64,000 bases of DNA from Papio anubis (Eukaryota > Chordata > Mammalia > Primates > Cercopithecidae). The notes beneath the pieces are model-generated. The model was not told the origin of the DNA, did no database searches, and saw only the letters and a program-made list of their open reading frames with translations. A program made the position numbers and the translations under genes. This document shows, in pieces, positions 1 to 10,584 of this stretch (positions are counted from its first letter, which is position 1; each line of letters begins with the position of its first letter). Location: the NCBI RefSeq assembly GCF_008728515.1, contig NC_044990.1, positions 12,111,156 through 12,175,155 of the forward strand. The letters run 5' to 3'.

Positions 1-748
1 AGCAGCCAGAGCAGCCAGTCGGATCCTGCACTTGCTTGCTCACGTGCTCCCTCCTGCAAGGTGCTGAGCATGGCAGACCGAATAGGTGGGGTGCCCCTTC
101 TATGAGTCCATTGAAAGGGCCAAGAAAAATTCTGCATCAAATGCACCAGGCCCTCACTGTCCCAGGTACTGCAGATGAGCCAAAGATATGTATGACCGTA
201 TTTGTGTACATATGTGGCTTATAAGCATGTGTACAAATAGAAAAATATGCTAGGCTGGCTGTGTCTGAATAGACTCTCTTGAACCTCTTGGTTCTAGCCC
301 CCAAAGAAGTAATGATTTCATCAAACAGATGCAGAACCTCCACCCCTTGAGATGGAGAACTACTGACTGCTACCCGCTTTTCTGGTCATAAGCTGAGTTT
401 TCTGCCCCTTTGTCCTCAAGTGGCTTTGAATTTTGTTCTTTTGAGAAAATGCTCCTGAGGATACAGGAACAGAGTCCCAGCTATTTTCAAAGGTAAAAAC
501 CAGCCTTCCTCTCCCTGTGCTCTGTGTCTTCACACTTATCATGTCATCTTCTCTCTTCCACTCATGGGCTCTCTCAAATGCTTCACTGACATTCCCCTCG
601 CACAAGGCCACAACTGGCCATGGAGTTCTCATTAATAAAATGGTGCTACTTGATGTTCAGTCACCTTACATGATTTTTGTGAAAATTAACTATGAAGTTT
701 GAGGGACTTTTCTTAATGATATGAAATGATAGTCCCATTTCTTATAAC
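1..748. other. Unassigned sequence
   Basis: No gene or repeat is recognised with confidence. The first 160 bp are GC-richer and look CpG-decayed (many tg/ca pairs), as in an old LTR fragment or retrocopy, but I cannot name a family. Short open frames here have no recognisable protein character. Confidence 0.5.
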
Positions 749-1055
749 TTTTTTTTTTTTTTTTTTTTTTTTTTTGAGCGGGTGTCTCCCTTTTTTCCCC
801 GGCGGTGTGTCTTTAGCTGGATCTTGGCTCACTACAAGCTCCCCCCCCCGGGTTCCCGCCATTCTCCGGCCTCAGCCTCCCAAGTAGCTGGGACTACAGG
901 CGCCCGCCACCTCACCCGGCTAGTTTTTGTATTTTTTAGTAGAGACGGGGTTTCACCGTGTTAGCCAGGATGGTCTCGATCTCCTTACCTCGTAATCTGC
1001 CCGTTTCGGCCTCCCAAAGTGCTGGGATTACAGGCTTGAGCCACCGCGCCCGGCC
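749..1055 (-). mobile_element. AluY-type SINE (antisense), with corrupted 3' segment
   Basis: An antisense Alu starts with a T27 tract (749-775) and ends with the complement of the Alu 5' end, ccaccgcgcccggcc, at 1055. The body from about 860 onward is nearly consensus for a young monkey AluY. Bases 776-850, by contrast, are full of mismatches and homopolymer changes, including a run of nine C at 841-849 where an Alu has 'gctccgcctccc'. The contrast suggests a low-quality read rather than old age. Confidence 0.93.
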
Positions 1056-1187
1056 TCAAATGCTTTCTTTGCCTTGCTTCGGTGTGCACCTTATACAAGC
1101 TTTCCCCTTGGGCTCCAAACCACCCGCCGTCTGGCACTGCCTGATTCTTGAATCAAACTCCTAAAATTTTAAGTGCTTAGGTTTATC

Positions 1188-1484
1188 TTTTTTCTTTTTT
1201 TGAAATGGAATTTCGCTCTTTTCTCCCAGGCTGGAGTGCAATGGCGCGACCTTGGCTCACTGAAACCTTCGCCTCCTGGGTTTAAGCCATTCTCCTGCCT
1301 CAGCCTCCCAAGCAGCTGGGACTATAGGCGCCCGCCACCTCTCCCGGCTAGTTTTTTGTGTTTTTTAGTAGAGACGGGGTTTCACCGTGTTAGCCAGGAT
1401 GGTCTCGATCTCCTGACCTCGTGATCCGCCCGTCTCGGCCTCCCAAAGTGCTGGGATTACAGGCTTGAGCCACCGCGCCCGGCC
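1188..1484 (-). mobile_element. AluY-type SINE (antisense)
   Basis: An antisense Alu begins at a short T tract and ends ccaccgcgcccggcc at 1484. The left monomer (right half here) is almost consensus; the other half is more diverged. It lies 132 bp from the preceding Alu in the same orientation. The open frame across it is Alu-derived and not a gene. Confidence 0.95.
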
Positions 1485-1923
1485 TAACTTTTTTTTTGAT
1501 GAAAGTAAAAATACTGTGATTTTAGCATTCTGCCTCCAACAAATCTACCTCTCTTTGGCCTGAGCGAAGTCACCTAATCTTATATATCAGTTTCCTATGT
1601 GTAAAGCATGGAAAACAATTGTTACCCAGCTCACTGGGATTGCCAGGTTTAATTAGTTATGACTTTAAAAGGTTATAGAAAATTGCTTTGTAAATTATTC
1701 ATAACAATGATAGCATACAACTCCTTTTGATATCTTTATTCCTTCTCTGATTTCTTCCATATCTGGTTCTTCTGCTATAGAAATAAAAAGTCGTTAGTGC
1801 TGAATTTGTATATATTTATCTGCATTTCTTCCTTTTCAATATTTTAAGGATCTTAGGTAATATCACAGAAAATATAAAAATGTTTAGAGAACTCCTTCCT
1901 CTGGTCTCTTGAAGCCATTAGTA

Positions 1924-2725
1924 CAGTGGTTTTCAAAGTGGCATCTTCAAACTAGCATCAGGAATGCCTGAGTCGCCAGTTCCCAAAATGTGCACCAGGG
2001 CACTCTGGGGCACTGTAGCAAACTCACACAGGAGCCTTGGGATATTTTTTAAATTCTTGAGAGACTCACAAGCAACACGGGACATCTGTCAGACATTCAG
2101 CAAACTACTAGTCCAAAGTAGTTCACGCTTTCAACATGAGATTCTGTCAACAACATTCCTTTCCATGAGTCCATATCTAGCTGGATTTTTGGCAGATGCT
2201 GTGATAAAAAGCAGGTGCTATGTGAAAATCAATATGGAACAGAAAATAAGGCTGGCAATAGCCCATCTGATTCCCAGGTTCGAGAAACTGTGCAGTGTCC
2301 AGCCAGTGCAGACATCTCATTATTAAGTAATTGTGGTTATTATTAAAATATTATTTTTCTTTCAATTTAAGGGTGTTTTTAAAAACAGCTGCTAAGTTGT
2401 TAGGACACAAATACTTCTTCAGGTGTTTCAGTCTATGTACTTAATAAATGCAACTGTGAGGTATTTCTTTTGGCCTAGAAACAGAGTTATCAGAAAAGTC
2501 TGGTGGCCCTGTTGAAGGACACTGTGCAAAAACTACTGAGGCCTTGAGGACACCAGGAGCCAAGGAAGTCTGGAAACCTCTGACATGAGAACTTGCTCCA
2601 GATGCAAATTCTTGGGTCCACTCCAGACTTCCTGAATCAGAAACTCTGTGGGTGGGGCACAGTGATCTGTGCTTTGGCCAGGCCTCCAGGTGATTCTAAT
2701 GCATACGCACGTTTAAGAAACATTG
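1924..2725 (+). mobile_element. Fossil hAT DNA transposon (MER5A/Charlie1-like ends) with transposase remnant
   Basis: The left end cagtggttttcaaagtgg (1924) is a hAT-type terminus. The right end (about 2590-2725) matches MER5A: gcaaattcttggg, gaatcagaaactctgtgggt, ccaggtgattctaatgca, closing with gtttaagaaacattg. The element is flanked by 8-bp direct repeats, cattagta (1916-1923) and cattagca (2726-2733), a 7/8 match and the size hAT transposases create. The interior holds an open frame (1964-2326, 120 codons) whose last 35 residues resemble the C-terminal tail of hAT transposases (basic stretch, a 'PRFEKLC'-like motif and a final SH). It is an internally deleted, immobile copy. Confidence 0.72.
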
Positions 2726-4374
2726 CATTAGCAGCTCATGTCCTAAGAGCAGCAGGTGTGCTTGGGCGGGTGGATGTTCTGTTGGTAAATTAACATCAGG
2801 CTAATCTCACAGTTTGAATGAGAAAGTACAGAAATGACCCAACTGGGGGCAAAAAAACCATCCCCAAATCAGTTTACATAAATACATAATGCATATATCT
2901 TGCTGTCTTAAAGCTCATTCCAGCCTCTTAAAATTATGAAAACGTACTGTTTTCATTACAAAGTGTGAGTAATTTGTGCTTTCTCTTTGGCATTTTGGGG
3001 AACCCGAAGTGCCTTTTGATTTTTGAAGACTGAATCACTCTATTATTGAATGCTTCAGACTGCTGAGAATGAATCATATCATTCCTTTCAGAAGACAGAA
3101 TTTATGGCTGGCCAGTAAGGCATGATCCAAAATCTTTGGCAGGAATCTGATTTGTATTCTCTTCTGACTTGGTGGCAAGCAGGACTCTCCTCATACACCT
3201 TGTTAGTGTTTCTGTGGAGAGGAATAAGGAAGGATGAGGTGCAAGGAGGCCCCTGGGTTCAGTGGAAACGCATGGCTGTGTGAGGGTTAGAGATTTTGAG
3301 GAAAATCTCTTGTGCTGAATAGCAGACCTCAGTTTTTCATCCTGGTTAATCCCCTTAAGCCTTTGTACATATGCAGAGATTTCCAAACTTTGGAGTGCTA
3401 AATCAGAAGCTTTCAGCAACAATCTTCCTTGGCATCCCCGTTTCCTTAGCAATATGGTGGTCTACTGCTGAGCATAAGGAAGCCAGTCAGGAAAGTGCAT
3501 CTATGTGGATACAGGGGAAGAGCAATCTTTATTATCTTGAGTCCTCTGATACTGGAATGGTTTCAGTGCGTGACCTTGAGGTGACAGCAGGAATCAACTG
3601 GTCCTCAATCCCTTGAGGACAGTGAGGACAATGCATTACAACCACTCTGGCTCACAACAGCTACTCAATAGCTTTCCTCAATGTTGTTGCATTACTGAAT
3701 GTTATTACTTTTAGAAATTAAATTACAGCCATCTTCTGAGATTGGTATAAATTCATTCCTTTCTCTTAAAAATTTCAGTCTCTTCTTCAGAGTTTGATAC
3801 TTTTTGACTACTGATTCCTTCCTGAAATTCTTTCTTCCCTTGGATATATACCCTTATGGAATTGCTTTTGGTTTTCACTGCTCAATTTTCTTCTTTCTTC
3901 CTTTTCTTATATATACATGCTTTCCCCAAAGATCTACACATTAACCTTTTCTCTTTTCTTCTTAAAGCAGCCCTCTACAATCTCATCCATGTCAAGGAAT
4001 TCAGCTTTCTCCTAGTCATATCCTAATCTCTTTCTGCACTCTGCACCTCTCCTGGAACTTCACTCTTGTCCTCTTTCAAAGTCCCAGTTCCAGATTTCTA
4101 ACTTCTTAAAGGAGTCACCACTCTCAGCTAACTAGGAAAAAAAGTTAAATAATGAAGTCATGTTGTAATCCCTGTTTTTCTTTGGCCTCACTTTCAATTG
4201 GTTCCTAAATTCATAAAACATCTATAGATTGAGTCCTTGCCAGCAAGAAGGCATTGTGTTAGTACTGCAGATGTAAGACTTGGGCCCTGCCTTCAAGAAC
4301 ATAAACAAGCCTCAATTTGTAACATCTTATTCCTCCTTTTTGTTTCTGCCATTGACCTGTTTTGCAGTAGCCTC

Positions 4375-4530
4375 ACTTCCCACACGAACTATTGCAATGA
4401 ACTATTTTTCTGGTCTTCCTGCCTCCAGCATCTTGCTTCTCCAGTTAATCCTAACTTTGGTGCTAGAAAAGACATTTCTGGATCACAGCACTTACCAGTG
4501 TGATCCCTTGATTAAAAACTTCCCATCTCC
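4375..4530 (+). repeat. L2-like ancient LINE fragment
   Basis: The order of motifs follows the part of L2 upstream of its 3' end: 'actattgcaatgaactat', 'ctggtcttcctgcctccagc', 'cagtgtgatcccttgattaaaaacttccc'. It is highly diverged, so the family call is tentative. Confidence 0.45.
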
Positions 4531-4904
4531 CCCCTCACCACCATCCCCTACACCCATTTGACTACACTTGTCAAAAAATTTTAAGGAAAAGCTTGACACA
4601 ATCTCTACTGATGCTCTTAGAAACACCATATTTCCTTTGAAACGATTTTTGCTTTTAAACTATACTAATTGGGTTGAAAAGAGTCTTTATGGCTTAGAAT
4701 GAAATGAAACATTTTACCTGGTGACCAAAACCAAGAGTATGTTAGATTCAAAGAACTGTTTCATCACTGTCTATAGAAATGTTTCATTAGTGTCTTCATA
4801 AAAAGAGACAGACAAAATTATGTCTTTGAAGAACACATCTTATGTAAACCACACAGAGTAACTGATCAGTATCACTTATGAGTGAGGTAGTATTAAGCAG
4901 AAAT

Positions 4905-4985
4905 ATGTTTTGAGACTAGCTCTTCCACTGAGTAGTTATGGCTGACCTTGGATTACTTTCCAGCTCAGATAATCTAAGACTCTCT
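4905..4985 (+). repeat. MIR-like SINE fragment
   Basis: The segment 'gctcttccactgagtagtta' followed by 'gaccttggattacttt' aligns with the central MIR core (gctctgccacttactagctgtgtgaccttgggcaagttactt). Short and diverged. Confidence 0.45.
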
Positions 4986-5181
4986 TTTAGATAGCACTTT
5001 TACTTACTCATCCATTAATAGAGCACCACATAAAGCCCTGAGAATTCAACATTGAACACAACAGACATAATCCTCACTCCCTTGGGATTGTTCTTTGTTG
5101 GTCCAACTCCCTGGCTAGTTTCAATGGCAAAGCCAGATTTCAAGACTAAAGATTTATTTAATAGTTAAAACCTAAAGATCA

Positions 5182-5358
5182 GGCCGGGCGCGGTGGCTCA
5201 AGCCTGTAATCCCAGCACTTTGGGAGGCCGAGACGGGCGGATCACGAGGTCAGGAGATCGAGACCATCCTGGCTAACACGGTCCGGCCACTGCACTCCAG
5301 CCTGGGCGGCAGAGCGAGACTCCGTCTCAAAAAACAAACAAACAAACAAACAAACAAA
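5182..5358 (+). mobile_element. AluY-type SINE with large internal deletion
   Basis: The element starts ggccgggcgcggtggctcaa and matches a young monkey AluY up to 'ggctaacacg' at 5280, then jumps to 'gtccggccactgcactcc', skipping roughly 130 bp. It ends in a (caaa)n-type tail. Target-site duplications aaacctaaagatc flank it exactly (5168-5180 and 5359-5371). The perfect TSDs show one insertion that either lost its centre afterwards or was inserted deleted. Confidence 0.95.
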
Positions 5359-5673
5359 AAACCTAAAGATCTGCTTGTCCTAAGGCACTATAATGGACTA
5401 AGAAGAGCTGCCCAAGAGGTTGCAATAAGGATGGGGTCAAATAAAAAGATTTGGGGAAAATTAATATATATCCCCCAAAAGGTAAAGTGAGTGATAAAAA
5501 AGTTTACATTAGAAAAACAGCATAGCCTTAAAAGTAGAACATCTATTTTATGTGTATGCTTAGTAAGAAACAGACTAGTGATTTTGAAATATTGGTTGGG
5601 GATCCCAGGGTGTAAATTTTTGCCATATGGAAGAAAGTTTCAGTTTCAGGAAGCAAGGAACAGTCGAAAATCT

Positions 5674-5790
5674 ATGAGCTCTAGAGTGAGAAAACCTGAC
5701 TTGATGGTCTAGTGCTGCCATTTAGTAGTTGTGGAACCTTGAGCAAGTCACTTATCATCCTTAGGCTTGGGTTGATTAATTTGTAGCAAT
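5674..5790 (+). repeat. MIR SINE fragment
   Basis: 'gtgctgccatttagtagttg', 'tggaaccttgagcaagtcac' and 'ttatcatccttaggcttggg' follow the MIR core in the sense orientation. Confidence 0.7.
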
Positions 5791-5795
5791 AATAA

Positions 5796-5885
5796 TAGCT
5801 AATGTGGAAGTGCATATAATGAGTCAAGTGCTTTATATACATTATCTCTATAATCCTATGATATCCCCATGAGGTAGCATGTTTT
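5796..5885 (-). repeat. MIR SINE fragment (antisense)
   Basis: 'aataatagctaatgtggaag', 'gtcaagtgctttatatacat' and 'atccccatgaggtagcatg' match the reverse complement of the MIR 3' half. It faces the MIR just to its left, so the two form a head-to-head pair. Confidence 0.65.
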
Positions 5886-7955
5886 TTTATTGTGGTAAGA
5901 AAACACAACATAAATATATCATCTTAACCGTTTTTAAGGGATAAAAAATAACTTCTTAATGTGTTAAGAGGTAACACATTAGTGTTTTCTCTATGTACAT
6001 TGTTGTGTAATGGGTCTCCAGGTTTTTTTCATCTTGCAAAACTGAAATTTTATACCAATTAAGCAACAACCTCCCCATTTCCCCCTCCCCCGAGCCACTG
6101 ACAATCATCATTCTACTTTCTGTGTCTATGAGTTTGACTTCTTTGGAATCCTCATAGAAGTGGAATCAAGCCAAATTGGTCTTTTTGTGATTGGCTTTAT
6201 TTCACTTAGCATAATGACCTCAAGGCTCACACACGTTGTAGCATATAACAAGATTTCCTTCTTTTTTAAGGCTAAATAATATTCTACTTTATGTATGTAC
6301 CACATTTCTTCATGTTTTCACTCATCATCAATGGACATTTAGGTTGCTTTTACCTCTAGGCTAGTGTAACTAACACAACAATGAACTTGGGGTGCAAATC
6401 TCTTTGAACTCTTGGCTTTAATCCTTTTAGAGATATACTAAGAAGTAGAATTGCTGGATCATATGACAATTCTATTTATAATCTTTTAGGAACCTCCATT
6501 CTGTTTTCCGTAGCAGCTGCACTGTTTTATATTCCCATCAACAATACACAAGTGTTCCAGTTTCTCCACATCATTGCCAAGACTTATTTTGTTGTTTTTT
6601 TGTTTTTGATAATTACCATCCCTAGGAGTATGAGGTAATATCTCATTGTGGTTTTTATTTGCATTTTCCTGACGACTAGTGATACCAAGCATCTTTTCAT
6701 ATGCTTCTTGGGCATTTGTGTATCTTCTTTGAAGAAATATCTATTCAAGTCTTTTGCCCATGTTTTTAAATCAGGCAATTTGTTTGTGTTGTTGTTGTTA
6801 AGTTGTAGAAGTTCTTATATATTCTCGATGTTAACCATTTATCTGATGTATGGTTTGCATATATTTTCTTCCATTGCATAGGTTGCTTTTTCACTCTTGA
6901 CTGTTTCCTTTGCTGTGCAAAAGTTTTTAAGTTTGATGTAGTCCCATTTGTCTATTTTTTCTTTTGCTGCCTGTGTTTTTCATGTCATATCAAATAAATT
7001 TTTGCAAATCCAATGTCATTCATTAAGCTTTTCTCCCATTTCCTTCTAGAAATGTTATAGTTTTCAAGTCTTACATTCAGATATTTTATCCATTCTGAGT
7101 TATTTTTATATGTGGCATAAGGCAAGGATCCAACTTTATTCACTGGTATGTAAATATTCAGTTTTCCCATTTATTGAGGAGACTGTCATTTTCTCATTAT
7201 GTAGTCTTGATGAGTTCATTGAAGACCATTTGACGGTATACACGAGGGTTTGTTTCTTGGCTCTCTATACTGTTTCATAGGTCCATATGTCTATCTTTAT
7301 GCCAGTAACATACTGTTTTGATTACTGAAACTTAGTAATATGTTTGAAATCAGGAAGTATGAAGCCTCCAACTTTGTTCTTTTTAAAGATTGTTTTGGCT
7401 ATTCAGGATCCATCGAGACCCATCAATTTTAGAATTTTTTTTCTACTTCTGCAAAATAAAAAATCCCACTGGGATTTTGATAGGTATTGCATTGAATCTC
7501 TAGATCACTTTGAGTAGTATAAACATTTTAACAATATTGTCTTCTAATCCATGGTATGAGATGTCCTTCCATTTACTTGTATCTTTAATTTCTTTCAGCA
7601 ATGTCTGCAGTTTTCAATGTACAAGTCTTTTGCCTCTTTGGTTAAGTTTATCCTTAAGTATTCTATCCTTAAGGAGCCTTAAGTTTATCCTTAGGTATCC
7701 TTATTTCCTTTTGATAGTATTATAAGTGGTATTGTTTTCTTAATTTCATTTTCAGATTGTTAATTGTTCATGTATAGCAATGCAACTGACGTTTGCATGT
7801 TGGTTTTGTATCATGCAGCTTTGCTGAATTTGCTCATTAGTTCTAACCATTTTTTGGTGGAGTCTTTATGGTTTTCCACATATAAGATCATGTCATCTGC
7901 AAACAGAGACACTTTCATTTATCACTTCCCAAGTTGGATGTCTTGTGTAGGGTGC
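5884..7955 (-). mobile_element. L1 3' portion (antisense, L1M-type), 5'-truncated
   Basis: About 2.07 kb of L1 in reverse orientation. The left end is the L1 3' UTR ('tttattgtggtaagaaaacac', 'catcttaaccgtttttaagg'). This continues through typical antisense ORF2 sequence: 'tgattggctttatttcactt', 'gctggatcatatgacaattc', 'catcatctgcaaacagagac'-like blocks. The coding frame is broken many times, so it is inactive. The sense ORFs of 60-80 codons inside are shadows. A local ~36-bp tandem duplication around 7641-7705 repeats 'taagtttatccttaagtatt'. Divergence suggests an L1MB/L1MA-age copy. Confidence 0.93.
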
Positions 7956-9592
7956 CGTTATTAAGACTGTATTATAAATGAGTAAACTGTGTTTTGTCAT
8001 ATTTCTGAATTTGTTGTGAGGATTCCATGAGCTTATGGGTATGAAATTGTTTTGTAAACTATTTTAGGGCCATTGATTTCTACAATCAATTAAGTGTCAA
8101 AACAGACCTCTATTCATAGAAAGTAGATCTAAGTTAATTCTTAGCACTAATGGAGGTCAATAAAGATAGAAACAATGGCATGAGTAAAAGGAACCTAGTG
8201 AATGTTTAAAATCTAGCTAAGAAATAACTTGGGTATTCAACACAATAGAATAAAACCATAATCGTTATTAATGCAGTTTTTTATTAATAAAAACTGCATT
8301 TTTATTAATGTTAAACTACAACAAAAGCTATGATAAAACATTTTGAGTTCTGAATCAAGGGTATTTTTCTAGGCAATTTCAGTCATACGTATACATGGAA
8401 AAGAAAATTTAATTAAATAGTATGGAGTTAATAGTTTTATGGTTAAAACTATTTTCAAAACGTCTTTACTATGGATTGAGTCTGATATATTTGGAGGTTT
8501 AGCTGGTGTGTATTTGTCTGTTTTTCTGTTCTTAGAGCTTCCTAGTAATTCCTCCAAGTTAGCAGGTATATATTACTTCTCACTGTACAACAAAAATAGT
8601 CCCAGTCTTTTCCAAACTGCTGGCTCCTGCAAGCATGTGTTCAGCCTCAGAAAACACCTCTCCATCACAACTCTCTTTCCTGGATGATGTGGCTACAGGA
8701 ATTCCTGTTCCCACTGTATTGCTGTTTTGCCAAGGAAGGCCCCCTTATTCCATCCCTAGTGCCCACTCCATAGCACAATGTACCTCCTCTTCTTCCTCAT
8801 GGTACTCTTTGGTGGATACAATCATACTCAGCTACCCCTCCTTTAAATACCACAAACATTCATTCAACATGTATTGAGCACTTACATGTTCCACAGTTCT
8901 AAAATACAAAAGTAAATAGAAATGTTGGAGTGTGGAAGGGGGGATGGTAGGCATCAAAGAGAGGCATTTCAGAGTAAAGACTTTCCCAAAGGGAAGGCAC
9001 AGATTCTTGCCAGTGTATGACCAATCCCATGACCTGTGAGGAGCGTAGCTCCTCAGGGTGAAGAGTACCTTTGTGTGTGTGGGAAGAGCTACACCACAGC
9101 CAAGAGTGAAGGGCCTCTCATGCCACCTTAAGAGGTTCAGATTTTAATCCTCTGGGTCACAGGGATTTTCAAGTATGGAATTATTTTTTTCTCGAAAACA
9201 ATACCTGTAGCAAGTGTGAAGGATGAACCATAAAGGACAGAGAATCCGTGTAACTGACACACTTGTGACCGGCCAGGGATAATGGTGGCCTGGATTCAGC
9301 GGGGTGCTGTGGATATCGGTGGGCAAAAACAGGGTCCCTGGGGCCCTTACTGCTTCTCACAACATTTGTTTCCTTCACAGAACTTGGAGATTCTCATATT
9401 ATCAGTGGAGTGCAAGTTCCTTGGAACCATGTCAGCCTTGTTTACCTGTTAAGCCCACGTCTGGCACCTGTAAGGTAATTAAGCACTGGTTTAAAGGTGG
9501 AAAGCAGGAACCAATGGCTAAGAGTGAGATGAGAATAAGGGAGTGTATGGTTCCCAGGTCCCTAACTTGGGCACTTATTTGGATGGGAATAG
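7956..9592. other. Unassigned intronic sequence
   Basis: No gene is recognised. Bases 7990-8080 are weakly MIR-like ('ttgttgtgaggattccatga'). A perfect-arm inverted repeat at 8270-8300 is listed separately. The open frames at 8439-8877 and 9304-9822 show no family resemblance. Confidence 0.5.
8270..8300. repeat. Inverted repeat (12-bp perfect arms)
   Basis: The arm aatgcagttttt (8270-8281) is the exact reverse complement of aaaaactgcatt (8289-8300), with a 7-base spacer tattaat. The flanks add further attaat copies. It could extrude as a cruciform or fold in RNA; no element is assigned. Confidence 0.85.
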
Positions 9593-9794
9593 AGGTTGAG
9601 TATCCCTTACCTGAAATGCTTGGGACCAGAAGTGTTTCCGGTTCTGGCTCTTTTTCATTTTTAAAAAAAATATTTGCATTATCCAAAACGCTCCAAAATC
9701 TGAAAGATTTTGAGTGCCAACATGATGCTCAAAGGAAATGCTCACTGGAGCATTTCAGATTTTGGAGTTTTGGATTAGGAATGGTCAACTTGTA
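9593..9794. mobile_element. MER2-type Tigger DNA transposon fossil
   Basis: It begins 'ggttgagtatcccttacctg' and 'aaatgcttgggaccagaagt', has internal 'ccaaaatctgaaagattttg' and 'aaaggaaatgctcactggag', and ends 'ttttggattaggaatggtca' and 'acttgta'. This matches the non-autonomous Tigger-derived MER2 family as I remember it. It carries no transposase. Confidence 0.8.
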
Positions 9795-9869
9795 CCTTAA
9801 TCTGGGAATGCCAATACCATGAAAGCTGCAAATCAGGATGGGGGAGGTGAAGGAGGAGAGTTAGTAAGT

Positions 9870-10015
9870 TCTCTGTGGATGAGGAATTAGCCTCAAGAGA
9901 TAGCAAACTAAAGCTTGGATAGGTTTCCAAGGTCACATCACTGGGAAACAGTAGAGTGACACTGGAATCCAGGTCCTCTGAATCTCAAAGTTATCAGTCA
10001 CCCTCTCACTCCTTT
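9870..10015 (-). repeat. MIR SINE fragment (antisense)
   Basis: 'gatgaggaattagcctcaag', 'ccaaggtcacatcactggga' and 'ggaatccaggtcctctgaat' follow the reverse-complement MIR order. Confidence 0.7.
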
Positions 10016-10041
10016 CACCACTTGTCACCTCTCACCACTCA

Positions 10042-10056
10042 CCCCCCCCCCCCCCC
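10042..10056. repeat. Poly-C tract (C15)
   Basis: An uninterrupted run of about 15 C between 'ctcaccactca' and 'gtcctctagc'. Long C/G homopolymers are rare in primate DNA and error-prone to sequence; the exact length is uncertain. Confidence 0.85.
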
Positions 10057-10079
10057 GTCCTCTAGCAGACTTTTTACAT

Positions 10080-10584
10080 AGACTACTGCTGTGATAATTC
10101 CTCACATCCCGTATCTCTTTGAAATTTAGCCTTGCTGCTCCTCTTATCAGGAAGAGCCCTCAAATCTGGGTTTGGCCATGCAACTTGTTTTGACCAACAA
10201 ATCAAGCAGAAGTGATACGCAACTCATGAGCCCTAGGCTCATAAGTTGAAGAGGTCTTTCAGCTTTTATGCTCACCGTCTTGGAACTCTGAGACAAGAAG
10301 CCCAGGCTAGCCTCCTTGAGGATAAGGGACCACATGTAGAGAAAGGCCTAGCTGACAGCTGAAACCAACCATGAGGCATATGAGGGAGACACCATTAGGC
10401 CACAAAACTCCATCAAGTTGCCAATGAACTGTCACTGCACAAGAAAGGAGAGATCAGCAGAAGAACTCACCAGCTGAGCCCTGCCCAAATTGCCAACATA
10501 CAGAACTGTGAACCAATAAATGATTGTTGTTTTCAGCCATTGAGTTTGGATTGGTTTGCCATATAGCAATAGATAACTGACACA
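10080..10584 (+). mobile_element. MLT1-type MaLR LTR (ancient ERVL-MaLR)
   Basis: The segment follows the MLT1 LTR layout: 'caaatctgggtttggccatg', 'gttttgaccaacaaatcaag', 'cagaagtgatacg', then the 3' end 'cagaactgtgaaccaataaa', 'tgattgttgttttcagccat' and 'agcaatagataactgacaca'. The left boundary is approximate. It is an old solo LTR with no internal viral sequence seen. The 'aataaa' in the 3' part is the family polyadenylation signal. Confidence 0.75.

Larger units (their letters stand above)
2734..5167. other. Mostly unassigned intronic sequence with ancient repeat traces
   Basis: No gene is seen. Traces of ancient repeats are listed separately (L2-like 4375-4530, MIR-like 4905-4985). Bases 5005-5095 resemble an old mammalian interspersed repeat ('gagcaccacataaagccctgag', then 'acacaacagacataatcctcactcccttgg'), family not resolved. 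The open frames around 3100-3616 show no recognisable domain. Confidence 0.5.

Noticed and set aside
782..1424. Several 60-80 codon plus-strand open frames
   Set aside because: They are antisense Alu sequence; the typical 'SPASASQVAGTTG' and 'FSRDGVSPC' strings are Alu translations.
9304..9822. 172-codon open frame
   Set aside because: The longest frame, but it runs into a MER2 fossil at 9593 and shows no recognisable domain; frame length alone is not enough.
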